Shown: positions 15,789 through 23,318, numbered from the stretch's first letter. The stretch is 27,247 nucleotides of DNA from CAZMOK01 sp964644135 (GCA_964644135.1 CAZXWD010000034.1:1-27247); one strand, 5' to 3'. The notes: generated by a model not told the origin, from the sequence alone. Program-made: numbers and translations.

Positions 15789-17159
15789 TTAAATTGATTC
15801 TGCCATTTCCTGTTGCTTTGTCCGTGATATGTCGACACCCTCATCATATGGGCCTTTCCGGATCTTTTTATCCAGCAGGTATATAAATAGTGCGAAAAGA
15901 ATCACATAAATAACGGTAAACATTATCAGAGAAAACAGAACATTGCTGGCATTAACTGAAACTGAGAGTGCGTCGGAGGTCCTGAGAAGACCATAAACCA
16001 CCCAGGGCTGCCGACCCATTTCAGCCGCAAACCATCCGGTCTGGTTTGATATCTGCGGAAGCAATACAGCAATGACAAAGATCCATAGCAGCCATCGGTA
16101 TTTGAACAATTCACCCCGCCACCAAAGGAATGATGCCAGCAGGGTAATAGCTATAAGTAACATTCCTATAGATATCATTATATGGTAGAACTGGAAGACT
16201 GCATTAACAGCAGTAGGTCTTTCATCTTCTGCAAAATAGTTGAGTCCTTTGACCGGTTCTTTGAAATCCCAGTGCGTAAGGAAGCTCAGCCCGCCGGGTA
16301 TTCTGAGGCCGTATACTTCCTGCTCCGATTTGTTTACCCACCCAAAGAGATACATATCTGCAGCGGCATATTTGTCGTAGTGTCCTTCGAGGGCTGCGAG
16401 CTTTGCAGGCTGGTTCTCGGCAACTCCATTGGCCGACTGGTGTCCTGTGATAAGCTGACCTATAGAGAAGATCGTGGCTATTACAAGGGCAATTTTAAAT
16501 GCTTTTTTAGAGATTTCTACATGGCGGTTCTTAAGAAGGTAGTAAGCATGAACACTCATTACGAGAAAGGCCCCGGCAAGAAAAGCCCCGAGCCATACAT
16601 GCAGTAAACGGTCAACACTTGATGGGTTGAATACCATGCCCCAGAAATCGGTTATCTCAGCGCGGGCGCTCATACCTTCACCAACAATATGATAACCGGT
16701 AGGGGTTTGTTGCCAGCTATTGGCCACAACAATCCATATTGCAGAGAACATGGAACCTGCGAAAACCCCTATTGTGGAGATGAAGTGTACTTTAGGACTG
16801 ACCCGGTTCCAGCCGAAAAGCAGCACTCCAAGGAATCCGCTCTCGAGTGCAAAGGCAAAAATGCCCTCTGCGGCAAGGGCGCTTCCAAAAACGTCGCCTA
16901 CGAATCTTGAGTAGGTTGCCCAGTTGGTCCCGAACTCAAATTCCATGACAATACCGGTTGCAACGCCAATACCGAATGTCAGGGCAAAGATCTTGGTCCA
17001 GAACCTTGCCATTGTTTCATAGATCTTATTGCCGGTTCGTAGGTACTGGCCTTCCATAATGACCATTATAAGGCCCAGCCCAATGGTTATGGGAGGGTAT
17101 ATGTAATGAAATGCAATGGTAAAGGCAAATTGCACCCGGGAGAGAATTTCAACATCCAT
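15789..17159 (-). CDS. cydA: Cytochrome bd quinol oxidase subunit I
   Basis: This 456-residue subunit carries the haems. Visible ligands and site residues, by comparison with E. coli CydA, are His18 (FHYIYPP), Glu98 and Glu106 (AAEGIFAFALESGF), His187 (LLHVWLGAF, haem b558), Met381 (AEMGRQPW, haem b558), and Lys253/Glu258 of the quinol-binding loop (QPAKLAALEGHY). The protein is shorter than E. coli CydA, which fits a short Q-loop version. It probably uses menaquinol, given the phylum and the menG gene in this window. cydA leads the cluster cydA-cydB-DUF169. Upstream lie a near-consensus -7 box and, further out, a palindromic repeat array, which may bear on oxygen control. Confidence 0.97.
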   Translation of the reverse strand: MDVEILSRVQFAFTIAFHYIYPPITIGLGLIMVIMEGQYLRTGNKIYETMARFWTKIFALTFGIGVATGIVMEFEFGTNWATYSRFVGDVFGSALAAEGIFAFALESGFLGVLLFGWNRVSPKVHFISTIGVFAGSMFSAIWIVVANSWQQTPTGYHIVGEGMSARAEITDFWGMVFNPSSVDRLLHVWLGAFLAGAFLVMSVHAYYLLKNRHVEISKKAFKIALVIATIFSIGQLITGHQSANGVAENQPAKLAALEGHYDKYAAADMYLFGWVNKSEQEVYGLRIPGGLSFLTHWDFKEPVKGLNYFAEDERPTAVNAVFQFYHIMISIGMLLIAITLLASFLWWRGELFKYRWLLWIFVIAVLLPQISNQTGWFAAEMGRQPWVVYGLLRTSDALSVSVNASNVLFSLIMFTVIYVILFALFIYLLDKKIRKGPYDEGVDISRTKQQEMAESI

Positions 17160-17181
17160 GGTAATTTGGTTTTAGGTATTA

Positions 17182-17189
17182 CAAAGATG
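17182..17189 (-). promoter_or_regulatory. Possible -7 box of cydA (CATCTTTG)
   Basis: The minus-strand CATCTTTG differs from TAnnTTTG at one base and lies 22 bp before the cydA ATG. There is no TTG at the expected distance. The repeat array starts 42 bp further upstream. This is only a candidate. Confidence 0.3.
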
Positions 17190-17230
17190 TTAAAAAAAAT
17201 CAAAACATTTAGTGCGGGTAGATATTAAAT

Positions 17231-17323
17231 TTCACCCACTCACTATAGTCACTGAGTGAAATATTATGTTAAATAGCTCACTGAGTAACTATAGTCACTG
17301 AGTGAAAAATTATGTTAAATAGC
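17231..17323. repeat. Palindromic repeat array, locus 2 (two palindromes, 46-bp period)
   Basis: Two copies are present of a unit made of an imperfect palindrome around CTATAG (ACTATAGTCACTGAGTGAA on its right side) followed by the linker ATTATGTTAAATAGC. Palindrome centres are 17245/17246 and 17291/17292, exactly 46 bp apart. The array lies in the 207-bp gap between the Omp28-like gene and cydA. Read toward cydA it has the same linker orientation as the other two arrays read toward their downstream genes. It starts 72 bp from the cydA ATG. Confidence 0.9.
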
Positions 17324-17366
17324 AGGCTTAACCCGAAAACCATCCTAAAGCGCTAAAAATCAGCAT

Positions 17367-18350
17367 CTAATGTTTCACAACCCTCGTGTAAACCCGATCA
17401 CCATTTTTATCAGTTAATAGAATGATGTACTGCCCCGGATCCAGATTGGCCAGGTCGATTTCGTCTTCAACACCATAATTGCCTATAGACTGACCATAAA
17501 TATTATAAACCCGAGCACTTATAAATCTTCCGTCATATTCCGGATTGATCCTAACTAAATCCTTTGACGGATTGGGAAAGAAGAGGTTATCTATCTCATT
17601 ACCGGAACTTTCTGAAATGAAAGAGGGACCACCTGTCAGGTTTTCAGATCTTTCTGCCTGCAGAATAATATTTGCAGATGATTCCTGCAGGATAGCAAGA
17701 ATATACATTTGTGATTCACCCCATTGAGGATCAGGGGTATATGTTTTTTCTACAGTTGTGCTGTTTCCGGCTGACGGAAGTGATACTGCCTCGTCAGCAA
17801 GAACCTTGCGAAAGACATTATGATGGCCGTCTTCACCATTGGGAGAGGTATAATCAATGAATTCTTCCACAATGACCGCATAAAGGTTTAAGTCATCGGA
17901 CGAACCGCTCACTTTTTCAATTTCAACGGTTACACCCACCTCTCCACCATCCTGTTCTTCCTGCTGAACCGTAATCGAGTAATCCGACATCATTCCAAGT
18001 TGTGCCTCAAGCTGTTCCTGAGTCAGTATAGGGGTTTGAAAACCAATCACATCACCTTGTAATACTACCCTGGGCGTTCCTCCGTAAATCCCATAGTAAT
18101 TTGTCCTGGCATCATTTTCAACCGGATTGTGTTCTGAAAAGATGCAGTTTGAATAAGGGGAGCTGGGATGGAAAGCTACATGTAATACTTCAGGGTGATC
18201 ATCAAGAAGTTCGAATAGTGCCGGATTCTTGGATGCACAAACACTGCACCTTGTATTCGTAAAGTGCTCAACCATGACTTTACGGTCTACCTGGGATAAT
18301 ACAGGGATCGTCAAGAGAGAAAGGAAAATAAGGGTAAATAGTTTTTTCAT
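17367..18350 (-). CDS. Omp28-like thioredoxin-fold protein with T9SS sorting domain
   Basis: The protein has 327 residues from the ATG at 18350 (MKKLFTLIFLSLLTIPVLSQ, a clean signal peptide). An ATG two codons upstream (18356) is possible but makes a less typical start. A thioredoxin-like segment follows: VEHFTNTRCSVCASKNPALF with the CxxC pair Cys35/Cys38, HVAFHPSSPY and GTPRVVLQG. This matches the Omp28-related family. A strand-rich middle part is followed by a C-terminal sorting domain (from FFPNPSKDLVRI, then ARVYNIYGQSIG, DLANLDPGQYIILLTDKNG and the terminal TRVVKH) that directs export by the type IX system and often surface anchoring. A redox or disulfide role is plausible from the CxxC but unproven. 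A palindromic array follows the gene. Confidence 0.88.
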   Translation of the reverse strand: MKKLFTLIFLSLLTIPVLSQVDRKVMVEHFTNTRCSVCASKNPALFELLDDHPEVLHVAFHPSSPYSNCIFSEHNPVENDARTNYYGIYGGTPRVVLQGDVIGFQTPILTQEQLEAQLGMMSDYSITVQQEEQDGGEVGVTVEIEKVSGSSDDLNLYAVIVEEFIDYTSPNGEDGHHNVFRKVLADEAVSLPSAGNSTTVEKTYTPDPQWGESQMYILAILQESSANIILQAERSENLTGGPSFISESSGNEIDNLFFPNPSKDLVRINPEYDGRFISARVYNIYGQSIGNYGVEDEIDLANLDPGQYIILLTDKNGDRVYTRVVKH

Positions 18351-18508
18351 GACCATGTTTTTTTGGTTAGTCGTTGATATCCAAAAATCCTTACAGGTAT
18401 TTATAAATATCTTTTAACCAAAATAAACAGATCGGAAAGTAATGTGTTCACTATGATACACTTGGAATCCAATGTGAAATCCAGTGTATTTTTTTTCCTG
18501 TTATGATA

Positions 18509-19432
18509 TTATTTAAAAGATTCGGCTACTTTTTTGATCCCCTCTGAGTAGGGAGTGGGTTTCATATCGAATTCCTTTTCGAACCTGGAGCTGTCGAAAA
18601 CATAGTCCCTGTCGTACTGGTAGATCATTTCGGTCATCTCCTTCATTAGCGGGTTGAAAAGTCCTATAACACTGATAATGAATTTTGAACCTACCTGGGA
18701 CTTAGGCTTCACACCGAACTCTTTCGCAAAGGCTTCTATCCATTCCCTGCCTGTTGGAGGATTGTCGGCAGTTGGCAGATGCCATTCCTTTCCATATGCC
18801 TTATCGGTATTGCCTAAAAGGGCTGTTGCTTTTGCTGCATCCGGTGTGTAGGTGAATGAGTGTTTTTTATCGAGCGAACCGAACCAGTTAGCTTTTTTAC
18901 CTTTTGACAGAGGTTTTACAACTCCTTCCTGGAGGATGCTATTCCCTATTCCCGGACCATAAAAATCCGCGCTTCTGGCAATCATGGCCTTGACTTTGCC
19001 TGATTCAATTTCATCAAGCAACATTTTTCTGATCTCTGCCCTTACCTCTCCCTTTTTACTGGGAGGGTTGACTGGTGTTTTTTCATCCATCCCGTTAAGC
19101 CTGGTTTTATCGTACATGTAAATGTTGTCGAAGAAAACCAGCCTGGAATTGTGTTCTTTACAGGCTTCTATTGTATTGCGCATGATCTTTGGCCAGGTTT
19201 CCTTCCATACTTTTTTACTGTAAGGTAGGCCCACCATCAGGTATACAATATCAGAACCCTTTACTGCATTCATTACCTGTTCTTTGTCGGTAAGGTCGGC
19301 AGGGAAAAGTTGATCCGTTTCGTTAACTTTTTCAGGATTTCTGCTTACAAGCCTGATCTCTTTAGTATAACTCAATAATTCTTTTGCCAGGCCAGTGCCA
19401 ATAGCGCCGCCGGATCCAAGTATAGTCTGCAT
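18509..19432 (-). CDS. NAD(P)-binding epimerase/dehydratase-like protein (atypical extended SDR)
   Basis: The 307-residue protein has a Rossmann site near its N-terminus (ILGSGGAIGTGLA, about 4-16), then a basic pair in LVSRNPEKV, ADLTD, and VYLMVGLPYS. A YMYDK segment (FFDNIYMYDKTRLNG) has YxxxK spacing. The extended C-terminal half includes SADFYGPGIGNS, HSFTYTPDAAKATALL and WHLPTADNPPTGREW, the pattern of NAD-dependent epimerase/dehydratase family proteins. The glycine motif is slightly unusual (GSGGAIG), so this may be an atypical SDR reductase rather than a sugar epimerase. No sugar-metabolism neighbours are present and the substrate is unknown. It has its own good promoter and appears to be a single-gene unit. 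Confidence 0.82.
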   Translation of the reverse strand: MQTILGSGGAIGTGLAKELLSYTKEIRLVSRNPEKVNETDQLFPADLTDKEQVMNAVKGSDIVYLMVGLPYSKKVWKETWPKIMRNTIEACKEHNSRLVFFDNIYMYDKTRLNGMDEKTPVNPPSKKGEVRAEIRKMLLDEIESGKVKAMIARSADFYGPGIGNSILQEGVVKPLSKGKKANWFGSLDKKHSFTYTPDAAKATALLGNTDKAYGKEWHLPTADNPPTGREWIEAFAKEFGVKPKSQVGSKFIISVIGLFNPLMKEMTEMIYQYDRDYVFDSSRFEKEFDMKPTPYSEGIKKVAESFK

Positions 19433-19485
19433 GTTTTACTTATTTTTTTAGAATTTAAAATATTCCGTTGACATTAGGTAAGGAG

Positions 19486-19516
19486 CAAAGGTATTAACTG
19501 AAGGAAGGAAGGTCAA
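19486..19516 (-). promoter_or_regulatory. Bacteroidota-type promoter (TTG-N20-TACCTTTG)
   Basis: The minus-strand TACCTTTG (19486-19493) has TTG (19514-19516) 20 bases upstream. It lies 53 bp before the ATG at 19432. The promoter falls between the two minus-strand genes, so the SDR is transcribed independently of the PhzF-like gene. Confidence 0.65.
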
Positions 19517-19541
19517 GCATGATGACTCATAAATGGAATAA

Positions 19542-20333
19542 TTACATGTAATGGATCTCTCCTACGAGGTAAAGCTGTGCATGTCCTCCTATCTTAACCC
19601 TGTCTCCGCAATCTTCACAATGTATAATCCCCCCTCTTTTCGACAGTTGTCGTGCGATCAGCTTCTTCTTTCCAACTTTTTGTGACCAATAAGGAATGAG
19701 TGTAGTATGAGCGGAACCTGTGACCGAATCTTCAGCAATGCCTGATTGTGGCGCGAAGAACCTGGTTACGAAATCCTGGTTCTCTCCGTGGGCGGTAACA
19801 ATGATCCCCCTGGCATCAACTCTTGAAATGGTGTCGAAATCAGGCTTTATCAACTCTATTTCTTTCTGGCTCCTGTAAACAAGCATGTAGTCTGATTTCC
19901 CACGGTAGGTCTCCACAGGGATCTTTCTTACTCCTTTCATCAGGCTTTCGGGCAGATTTGTTTCGTGAACCTTATCGGCGGGAAAATCGAGATGGTAAAG
20001 CTCATTTTCCCTGGTGACCTTAAGCTGACCGCTTATATGGGAGTGGAAATGAATAACATCAGAATCCTTTTCATAGAAATTAAGAAGAACATATGCCGCT
20101 GCCAGTGTAGCATGCCCGCACAGGTCTATTTCAACGGTTGGGGTAAACCATCTTATATCATAATGAGTATGATTTTTAAGTACAAAAGCTGTTTCGGAAA
20201 GGTTGTTCTCGGCTCCAATTTTCTGCATGACTTCATCACTGAGCCATTCATCCAGCATTACAATTGCGGCCGGATTTCCCGAGAATAATTTTTCAGCGAA
20301 AGCGTCAACCTTATAGATCTTCAGGGTTTTCAT
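19542..20333 (-). CDS. PhzF-family isomerase/epimerase-like protein
   Basis: This 263-residue protein has the PhzF/DapF-like two-domain fold signature: YKVDAFAEKLFSGNPAAIV at the N-terminus, the conserved active-site glutamate Glu47 in NNLSETAFV, IRWFTPTVEIDLCGHATLAAA, and in the second half FVTRFFAPQSGIAEDSVTGSAH. These are the family landmarks at the expected positions. Phenazine PhzF isomerises a dihydro-hydroxyanthranilate, but no other phenazine genes are present here, and most such genes in non-producers have unknown substrates. The gene is divergent from the rhodopsin gene across 204 bp. An exact -7 box lies 34 bp upstream. The reading frame is full-length. Confidence 0.92.
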   Translation of the reverse strand: MKTLKIYKVDAFAEKLFSGNPAAIVMLDEWLSDEVMQKIGAENNLSETAFVLKNHTHYDIRWFTPTVEIDLCGHATLAAAYVLLNFYEKDSDVIHFHSHISGQLKVTRENELYHLDFPADKVHETNLPESLMKGVRKIPVETYRGKSDYMLVYRSQKEIELIKPDFDTISRVDARGIIVTAHGENQDFVTRFFAPQSGIAEDSVTGSAHTTLIPYWSQKVGKKKLIARQLSKRGGIIHCEDCGDRVKIGGHAQLYLVGEIHYM

Positions 20334-20367
20334 TATCAGAGTCCTCCGGGTACCAGAATTTTTGATG

Positions 20368-20375
20368 CAAATATA
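20368..20375 (-). promoter_or_regulatory. -7 box TATATTTG of the PhzF-like gene
   Basis: TATATTTG on the minus strand matches TAnnTTTG exactly and lies 34 bp upstream of the ATG at 20333. No TTG occurs at standard spacing. Confidence 0.5.
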
Positions 20376-20484
20376 TAAGCATTAACGACAAATTTTACCG
20401 TAATTATTTAATGAGGACCCATCAAAATAAAAAATATAAATGTTTAAAATATGTAGCAAAAAGTTAAACAAAAATATTGATTAA

Positions 20485-20496
20485 TATGTTAGTTTG
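20485..20496 (+). promoter_or_regulatory. Weak candidate -7 region of the rhodopsin gene
   Basis: Two overlapping one-mismatch versions of TAnnTTTG occur: TATGTTAG (20485-20492) and TTAGTTTG (20489-20496), 41-45 bp before the ATG. No TTG at normal spacing is seen. The 100 bp before the gene are very A/T-rich and the leader ends in an A-rich stretch, as in strongly expressed genes of this phylum. The true start needs mapping. Confidence 0.25.
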
Positions 20497-20537
20497 TCAT
20501 CTGAATCAACAACTTAACAACTAAAATTTATAAAACT

Positions 20538-21308
20538 ATGATCGCTATGATGACAGACGCAGGACTTGGAGCTGAGCTTCTTACCAATCCCAGCTCCCTA
20601 AACTCGATCGTAGCCTTTACCTTCTTCATAGGTACCATGGCTATGATGGGTGCAACAGCATTTTTCTGGCTGGAAATGAGAAATACCGATCCTAAGTGGA
20701 GGACTTCACTGCTTATTTCCGGACTGATCACATTTATTGCTGCTATACACTATTATTACATGCGCGGATTCTACATGGAAACACAGGAATCCCCTACTTT
20801 TTTCCGATATGTCGACTGGCTTTTGACGGTCCCGTTGATGGCTGTTGAGTTTTATCTTATTACTAAGAAAGCCGGTGCCAGGCTGGGACTGCTGTGGAAG
20901 CTTATTGCTGCCAGTGTGGCTATGCTTGTTCTTGGATATATCGGTGAAGGTATATACAAAGATGAAACCCAGAGCTGGATCTGGGGTGCACTCAGCGGTG
21001 TTGCTTATTTCTACATCGTTTACCTGATATGGGGCGGTGAAGTCGCCAAACTTGCCAATAAAGCCGGTGGCGCTGTGAAAAGGGCAAACAGGGTACTTGC
21101 CTGGTTTGTACTTGTAGGATGGGCTATCTATCCGCTGGGCTATATCTTCGGCACGGAAGGAGGTCTTTTCGGAATGAGCCTTGGTGTGAATGCAGCCTTT
21201 ATGGATGTAGTTTACAACATCGGCGATGCAGTTAACAAGATTGGATTCGGTCTGGTTATCTATGCTTTGGCAGTATCCGACCAGAAAGAAAAAGCAGCAT
21301 CTATCTGA
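20538..21308 (+). CDS. Light-driven proton-pump rhodopsin (proteorhodopsin/xanthorhodopsin-like)
   Basis: This 256-residue, seven-helix membrane protein is full length. Helix C reads RYVDWLLTVPLMAVEFYLI. By alignment with green proteorhodopsin, Asp93 is the Schiff-base counter-ion/proton acceptor, Thr97 the middle motif residue and Glu104 the proton donor (DTE motif of outward proton pumps). Met101 is at the colour-tuning site, where Met or Leu gives green and Gln gives blue absorption. His71 in IHYYYMRG matches the His that pairs with the acceptor, Arg90 the gate arginine, Asp230 the second counter-ion, and Lys234 in DAVNKIGFG the retinal lysine. Aligning helix E on the YIVY segment puts Gly150 at bacteriorhodopsin Trp138, equal to the glycine that opens the carotenoid window in xanthorhodopsin. 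No retinal-forming blh or carotenoid genes are nearby. A strong terminator follows. The proton-pump call is by motif. Confidence 0.96.
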   Translation: MIAMMTDAGLGAELLTNPSSLNSIVAFTFFIGTMAMMGATAFFWLEMRNTDPKWRTSLLISGLITFIAAIHYYYMRGFYMETQESPTFFRYVDWLLTVPLMAVEFYLITKKAGARLGLLWKLIAASVAMLVLGYIGEGIYKDETQSWIWGALSGVAYFYIVYLIWGGEVAKLANKAGGAVKRANRVLAWFVLVGWAIYPLGYIFGTEGGLFGMSLGVNAAFMDVVYNIGDAVNKIGFGLVIYALAVSDQKEKAASI

Positions 21309-21329
21309 TAATTCAATTAACAAACTAAT

Positions 21330-21365
21330 GAAGCAGTGTGGATCCTGTATCCGCACTGCTTCTTT
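21330..21365 (+). terminator. Intrinsic terminator after the rhodopsin gene
   Basis: A 14-bp stem, GAAGCAGTGTGGAT (21330-21343) with its near-complement (21349-21362, one G-T type mismatch), encloses a 5-base loop and is followed by TTT and AT-rich sequence. It begins 21 bp after the rhodopsin stop. It also covers the upstream GTG in-frame start of the next gene, making that start unlikely. Confidence 0.7.
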
Positions 21366-21368
21366 ATA

Positions 21369-21827
21369 ATGATTGTGAATATGAAGGATATAAAATATTC
21401 GAATAAGATATCAGCCAAGCCATTTTTTGATTTGACCCTAAGAATGCTCAATGATGTAAGGGACCATAATTTCGATGACCTGGCGCAGGTCTGTGATGAT
21501 GATTTCGGTATTATTGACATCAACACAGAAGGAGGGAGTGAAGTTATACGAAACCGTGAAGAATGGGAAAAGTGGTTCCAGGGACTCTTCAGTCAACTGG
21601 AGGAGATGAAGGCACATACCTGGTCGGAAATTACAAGATACGAAAGTCTCGTAATGACAGATATGGGTTACAGTGTCGTTGACTTTGACCAGATATTCAT
21701 TGCATTTGGCAAGAGGATGAGATTTTCGGTGATTGCCACCATTGTCTGGAAAAAGGTCGGTGATACATGGAAAGAATCGAGGTACCATAGCTCATTGCTG
21801 GGTGTGAAGGAGGAAGACTCTGAATAG
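21369..21827 (+). CDS. NTF2-like / SnoaL-fold protein of unknown function
   Basis: The frame is open from a GTG at 21336, but that start is inside the rhodopsin terminator. The ATG at 21369 (MIVNMKDIKYS) or at 21381 (MKDIKYS) is more likely; I give the first, yielding 152 residues. The layout fits the NTF2-like fold: an N-terminal helix pair (FFDLTLRMLNDVRDHNFDDL), DDFGIIDINTEGG, NREEWEKWFQGLF, then long strands (YSVVDFDQIFIAFGKRMRFS, VIATIVWKKVGDTWKESRYHS). Such proteins are often annotated as SnoaL-like or DUF4440-like, either enzymes or small-ligand binders. No catalytic residues can be assigned. It has no clear promoter of its own and could be expressed by read-through of the rhodopsin terminator, which would tie its level to rhodopsin. 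Confidence 0.75.
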   Translation: MIVNMKDIKYSNKISAKPFFDLTLRMLNDVRDHNFDDLAQVCDDDFGIIDINTEGGSEVIRNREEWEKWFQGLFSQLEEMKAHTWSEITRYESLVMTDMGYSVVDFDQIFIAFGKRMRFSVIATIVWKKVGDTWKESRYHSSLLGVKEEDSE

Positions 21828-21912
21828 TAGTGCTCAGTGTTTATTTTTTGCCAGTAATTTTAGTCATTAAACAAGTATCCTAACTGTACATTCTGTAAAA
21901 ACCGGGGCTACT

Positions 21913-22524
21913 CTATCTTAGCACTTTTAGCAGTTTCATTACAAGGCCGTGGCGCCTGAACACAAATTCTTTTTCGATTTCAAGTTCTTTTAAACCGGTT
22001 AGTTTTTCAAGTCCCCCATGGGAGTTATATTTCCGGAAATTCCTGTAATGGTCGCCTCCAACCATCCATTCCACAAAAGAAGTCAGTTTGTGTGAAAAGG
22101 GTGATGTTCTTTCCGAAAGCTCATAGTCTATAAGTAGAAGATAACCTCCGGGTTTAGTTACCCTGATCATTTCTGAAACTATTGACTTTGCAATATCCGG
22201 ATCAGTTTCGTGAAGCGAGAGTGTGGTTGTGGACATGTCAAAGCTGTTATCAGGTATATCAAGGGCAGCGGCGTCCTGCTTCCGGCAGGGTGGTGTGATA
22301 AACCCCTTGCCTGATTGCTTAAGCATATCCTCATTGAGATCCACACCCGTTGCATCAAAACCATGCTTCCGCAGCAGTTTGACCTGGTTCCCGGTTCCGC
22401 AGCAGACATCTAAAATGGATTCGAATTTATATTCGTGCGAAATAGAAAGTACTTTATGCCTGATCCTGGAAATGTAGGGCGAGAGGATGAAATCATATAC
22501 CGGTGCAAATTTGTATTCGTTCAT
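21913..22524 (-). CDS. Class I SAM-dependent methyltransferase (UbiE/Methyltransf_11-like)
   Basis: The 203-residue protein has SAM-binding motif I ILDVCCGTGNQVKLL (about 37-51), an acidic motif II in TGVDLNEDMLKQS, DAAALDIPDNSFDMSTTTLSLHE around motif III and RVTKPGGYLLLIDYEL. This is the standard class I Rossmann layout. Its N-terminus (MNEYKFAPVYDFILSPYISR) recalls small-molecule methyltransferases acting on lipids or quinones. The true menG/ubiE of the genome is probably the gene at 23480-24202, so this one may act on another small substrate. It is last in the minus-strand run after DUF190, separated by 56 bp containing degenerate repeats. The substrate is unknown. Confidence 0.85.
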   Translation of the reverse strand: MNEYKFAPVYDFILSPYISRIRHKVLSISHEYKFESILDVCCGTGNQVKLLRKHGFDATGVDLNEDMLKQSGKGFITPPCRKQDAAALDIPDNSFDMSTTTLSLHETDPDIAKSIVSEMIRVTKPGGYLLLIDYELSERTSPFSHKLTSFVEWMVGGDHYRNFRKYNSHGGLEKLTGLKELEIEKEFVFRRHGLVMKLLKVLR

Positions 22525-22594
22525 TTGATGGCTTTTGGCTGTTAGCTTTTGGCTTTATCTTAACACTCAAATCTCAACACTCAACTCTCATTTT
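22525..22594. repeat. Degenerate intergenic repeat between methyltransferase and DUF190 genes
   Basis: This tract contains a direct repeat of GCTTTTGGCT (from 22531 and again from 22545, separated by GTTA) and tandem CTCAA-type units (AACACTCAAATCTCAACA). It ends with ACTCAACTCTCATTTT (22579-22594), a 16-base string also found at the end of the menG gene. The string runs into the DUF190 gene and supplies its stop codon. Confidence 0.7.
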
Positions 22595-22925
22595 TGTCGT
22601 GCCGGTATTTGATCACTTTCACCTTCTCCATTGTAATAAGACCTTCTCCTACATTTTCGTCGAGAAAAGGCATCAGTTTCTGAATATTTTCTTCCGTATC
22701 GACCACTTCGATGATCATAGGCAGGTCATCAGACAGGCGCAATATCCTTGCCGAGTGGATGTGGCTTTCGGCGCCGTACCCCATCATACCTCTTATCACA
22801 GTAGCCCCTGCAAGTTTAAGGCTTTGGGCCTCCTTAACAATAGCTTCGAAAAGCGGTTTCCCGCGATACTTATCATTCTCATCTACGAAAATCCTTAATA
22901 AAACTCCTTGCTGTGGTTCTTTCAT
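22581..22925 (-). CDS. DUF190 family protein, partner of FluC
   Basis: The 114-residue protein has family landmarks LLRIFVDENDKYRGKPLFEA, the AGATVIRGMMGYG loop and LPMIIEVVDTEENIQKLMPF. The fold is expected to be PII-like (ferredoxin-type alpha/beta), and DUF190 genes are very often next to crcB/fluC in bacteria. A regulatory or accessory role in fluoride export is therefore likely but unproven. The start is 6 bp after the fluC stop, so the two are co-transcribed. The last few codons (KNES and stop) are formed by the 16-base tract also present at the menG 3' end, so the natural C-terminus may have been altered by repeat sequence. Confidence 0.9.
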   Translation of the reverse strand: MKEPQQGVLLRIFVDENDKYRGKPLFEAIVKEAQSLKLAGATVIRGMMGYGAESHIHSARILRLSDDLPMIIEVVDTEENIQKLMPFLDENVGEGLITMEKVKVIKYRHDKNES

Positions 22926-22931
22926 CAGTTT

Positions 22932-23318
22932 TTATTTTGAAAGGGTTACTACAAATCTCCCAAGGAACAATCCTAAAAAAACCAGGGCGATCCCGCCAAT
23001 ATTACTTACCAGGATGTTGGTAACTGCCATGGCATTGGCCCCCTCTTTAAGGAGATGCATGGTTTCCAATGAAAAGGTTGAGAATGTGGTAAATCCCCCA
23101 AACAACCCAATAAAAACAAACATCCTGAGGTTGGAGGAGAACCTTTGTTCTTCCGTAAGGCCCCATACAAGTCCTATGAGGAAGGAACCGGCAAGATTTA
23201 CCAGGAGAGTACCTACCGGAAAGGTTGTTTCCACCATTTTATGGGCCCATCCTGATATAAGATACCTGAGCAACGTGCCGGTAGCACCACCCAATAGCAG
23301 CAATCCGATTTTTATCAT
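22932..23318 (-). CDS. fluC: Fluoride channel FluC (CrcB)
   Basis: The protein has 128 residues and four hydrophobic helices, the usual length for single-domain FluC. It contains GGATGTLLRYLIS at the N-terminus, GTLLVNLAGSFLIGLV with the conserved Asn, and the GGFTTFSTFSLE segment holding the pore phenylalanines and central Na+-site residues. FluC works as an antiparallel dimer that passively exports fluoride. Only one copy is present here, so it would form a homodimer. The gene is followed immediately by DUF190. I searched the region upstream of the ATG by eye for the GGNGAUGG hallmark of the fluoride riboswitch and did not find it, so expression may be constitutive. Confidence 0.96.
   Translation of the reverse strand: MIKIGLLLLGGATGTLLRYLISGWAHKMVETTFPVGTLLVNLAGSFLIGLVWGLTEEQRFSSNLRMFVFIGLFGGFTTFSTFSLETMHLLKEGANAMAVTNILVSNIGGIALVFLGLFLGRFVVTLSK

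Noticed and set aside
19542..20333. Phenazine biosynthesis from the PhzF-like gene
   Set aside because: None of the other phz genes is present, and PhzF-like proteins are common in non-producers.
20706..21356. Minus-strand ORF of 216 codons opposite the rhodopsin gene
   Set aside because: It is antisense to a full-length rhodopsin with all functional residues and has no family pattern of its own.
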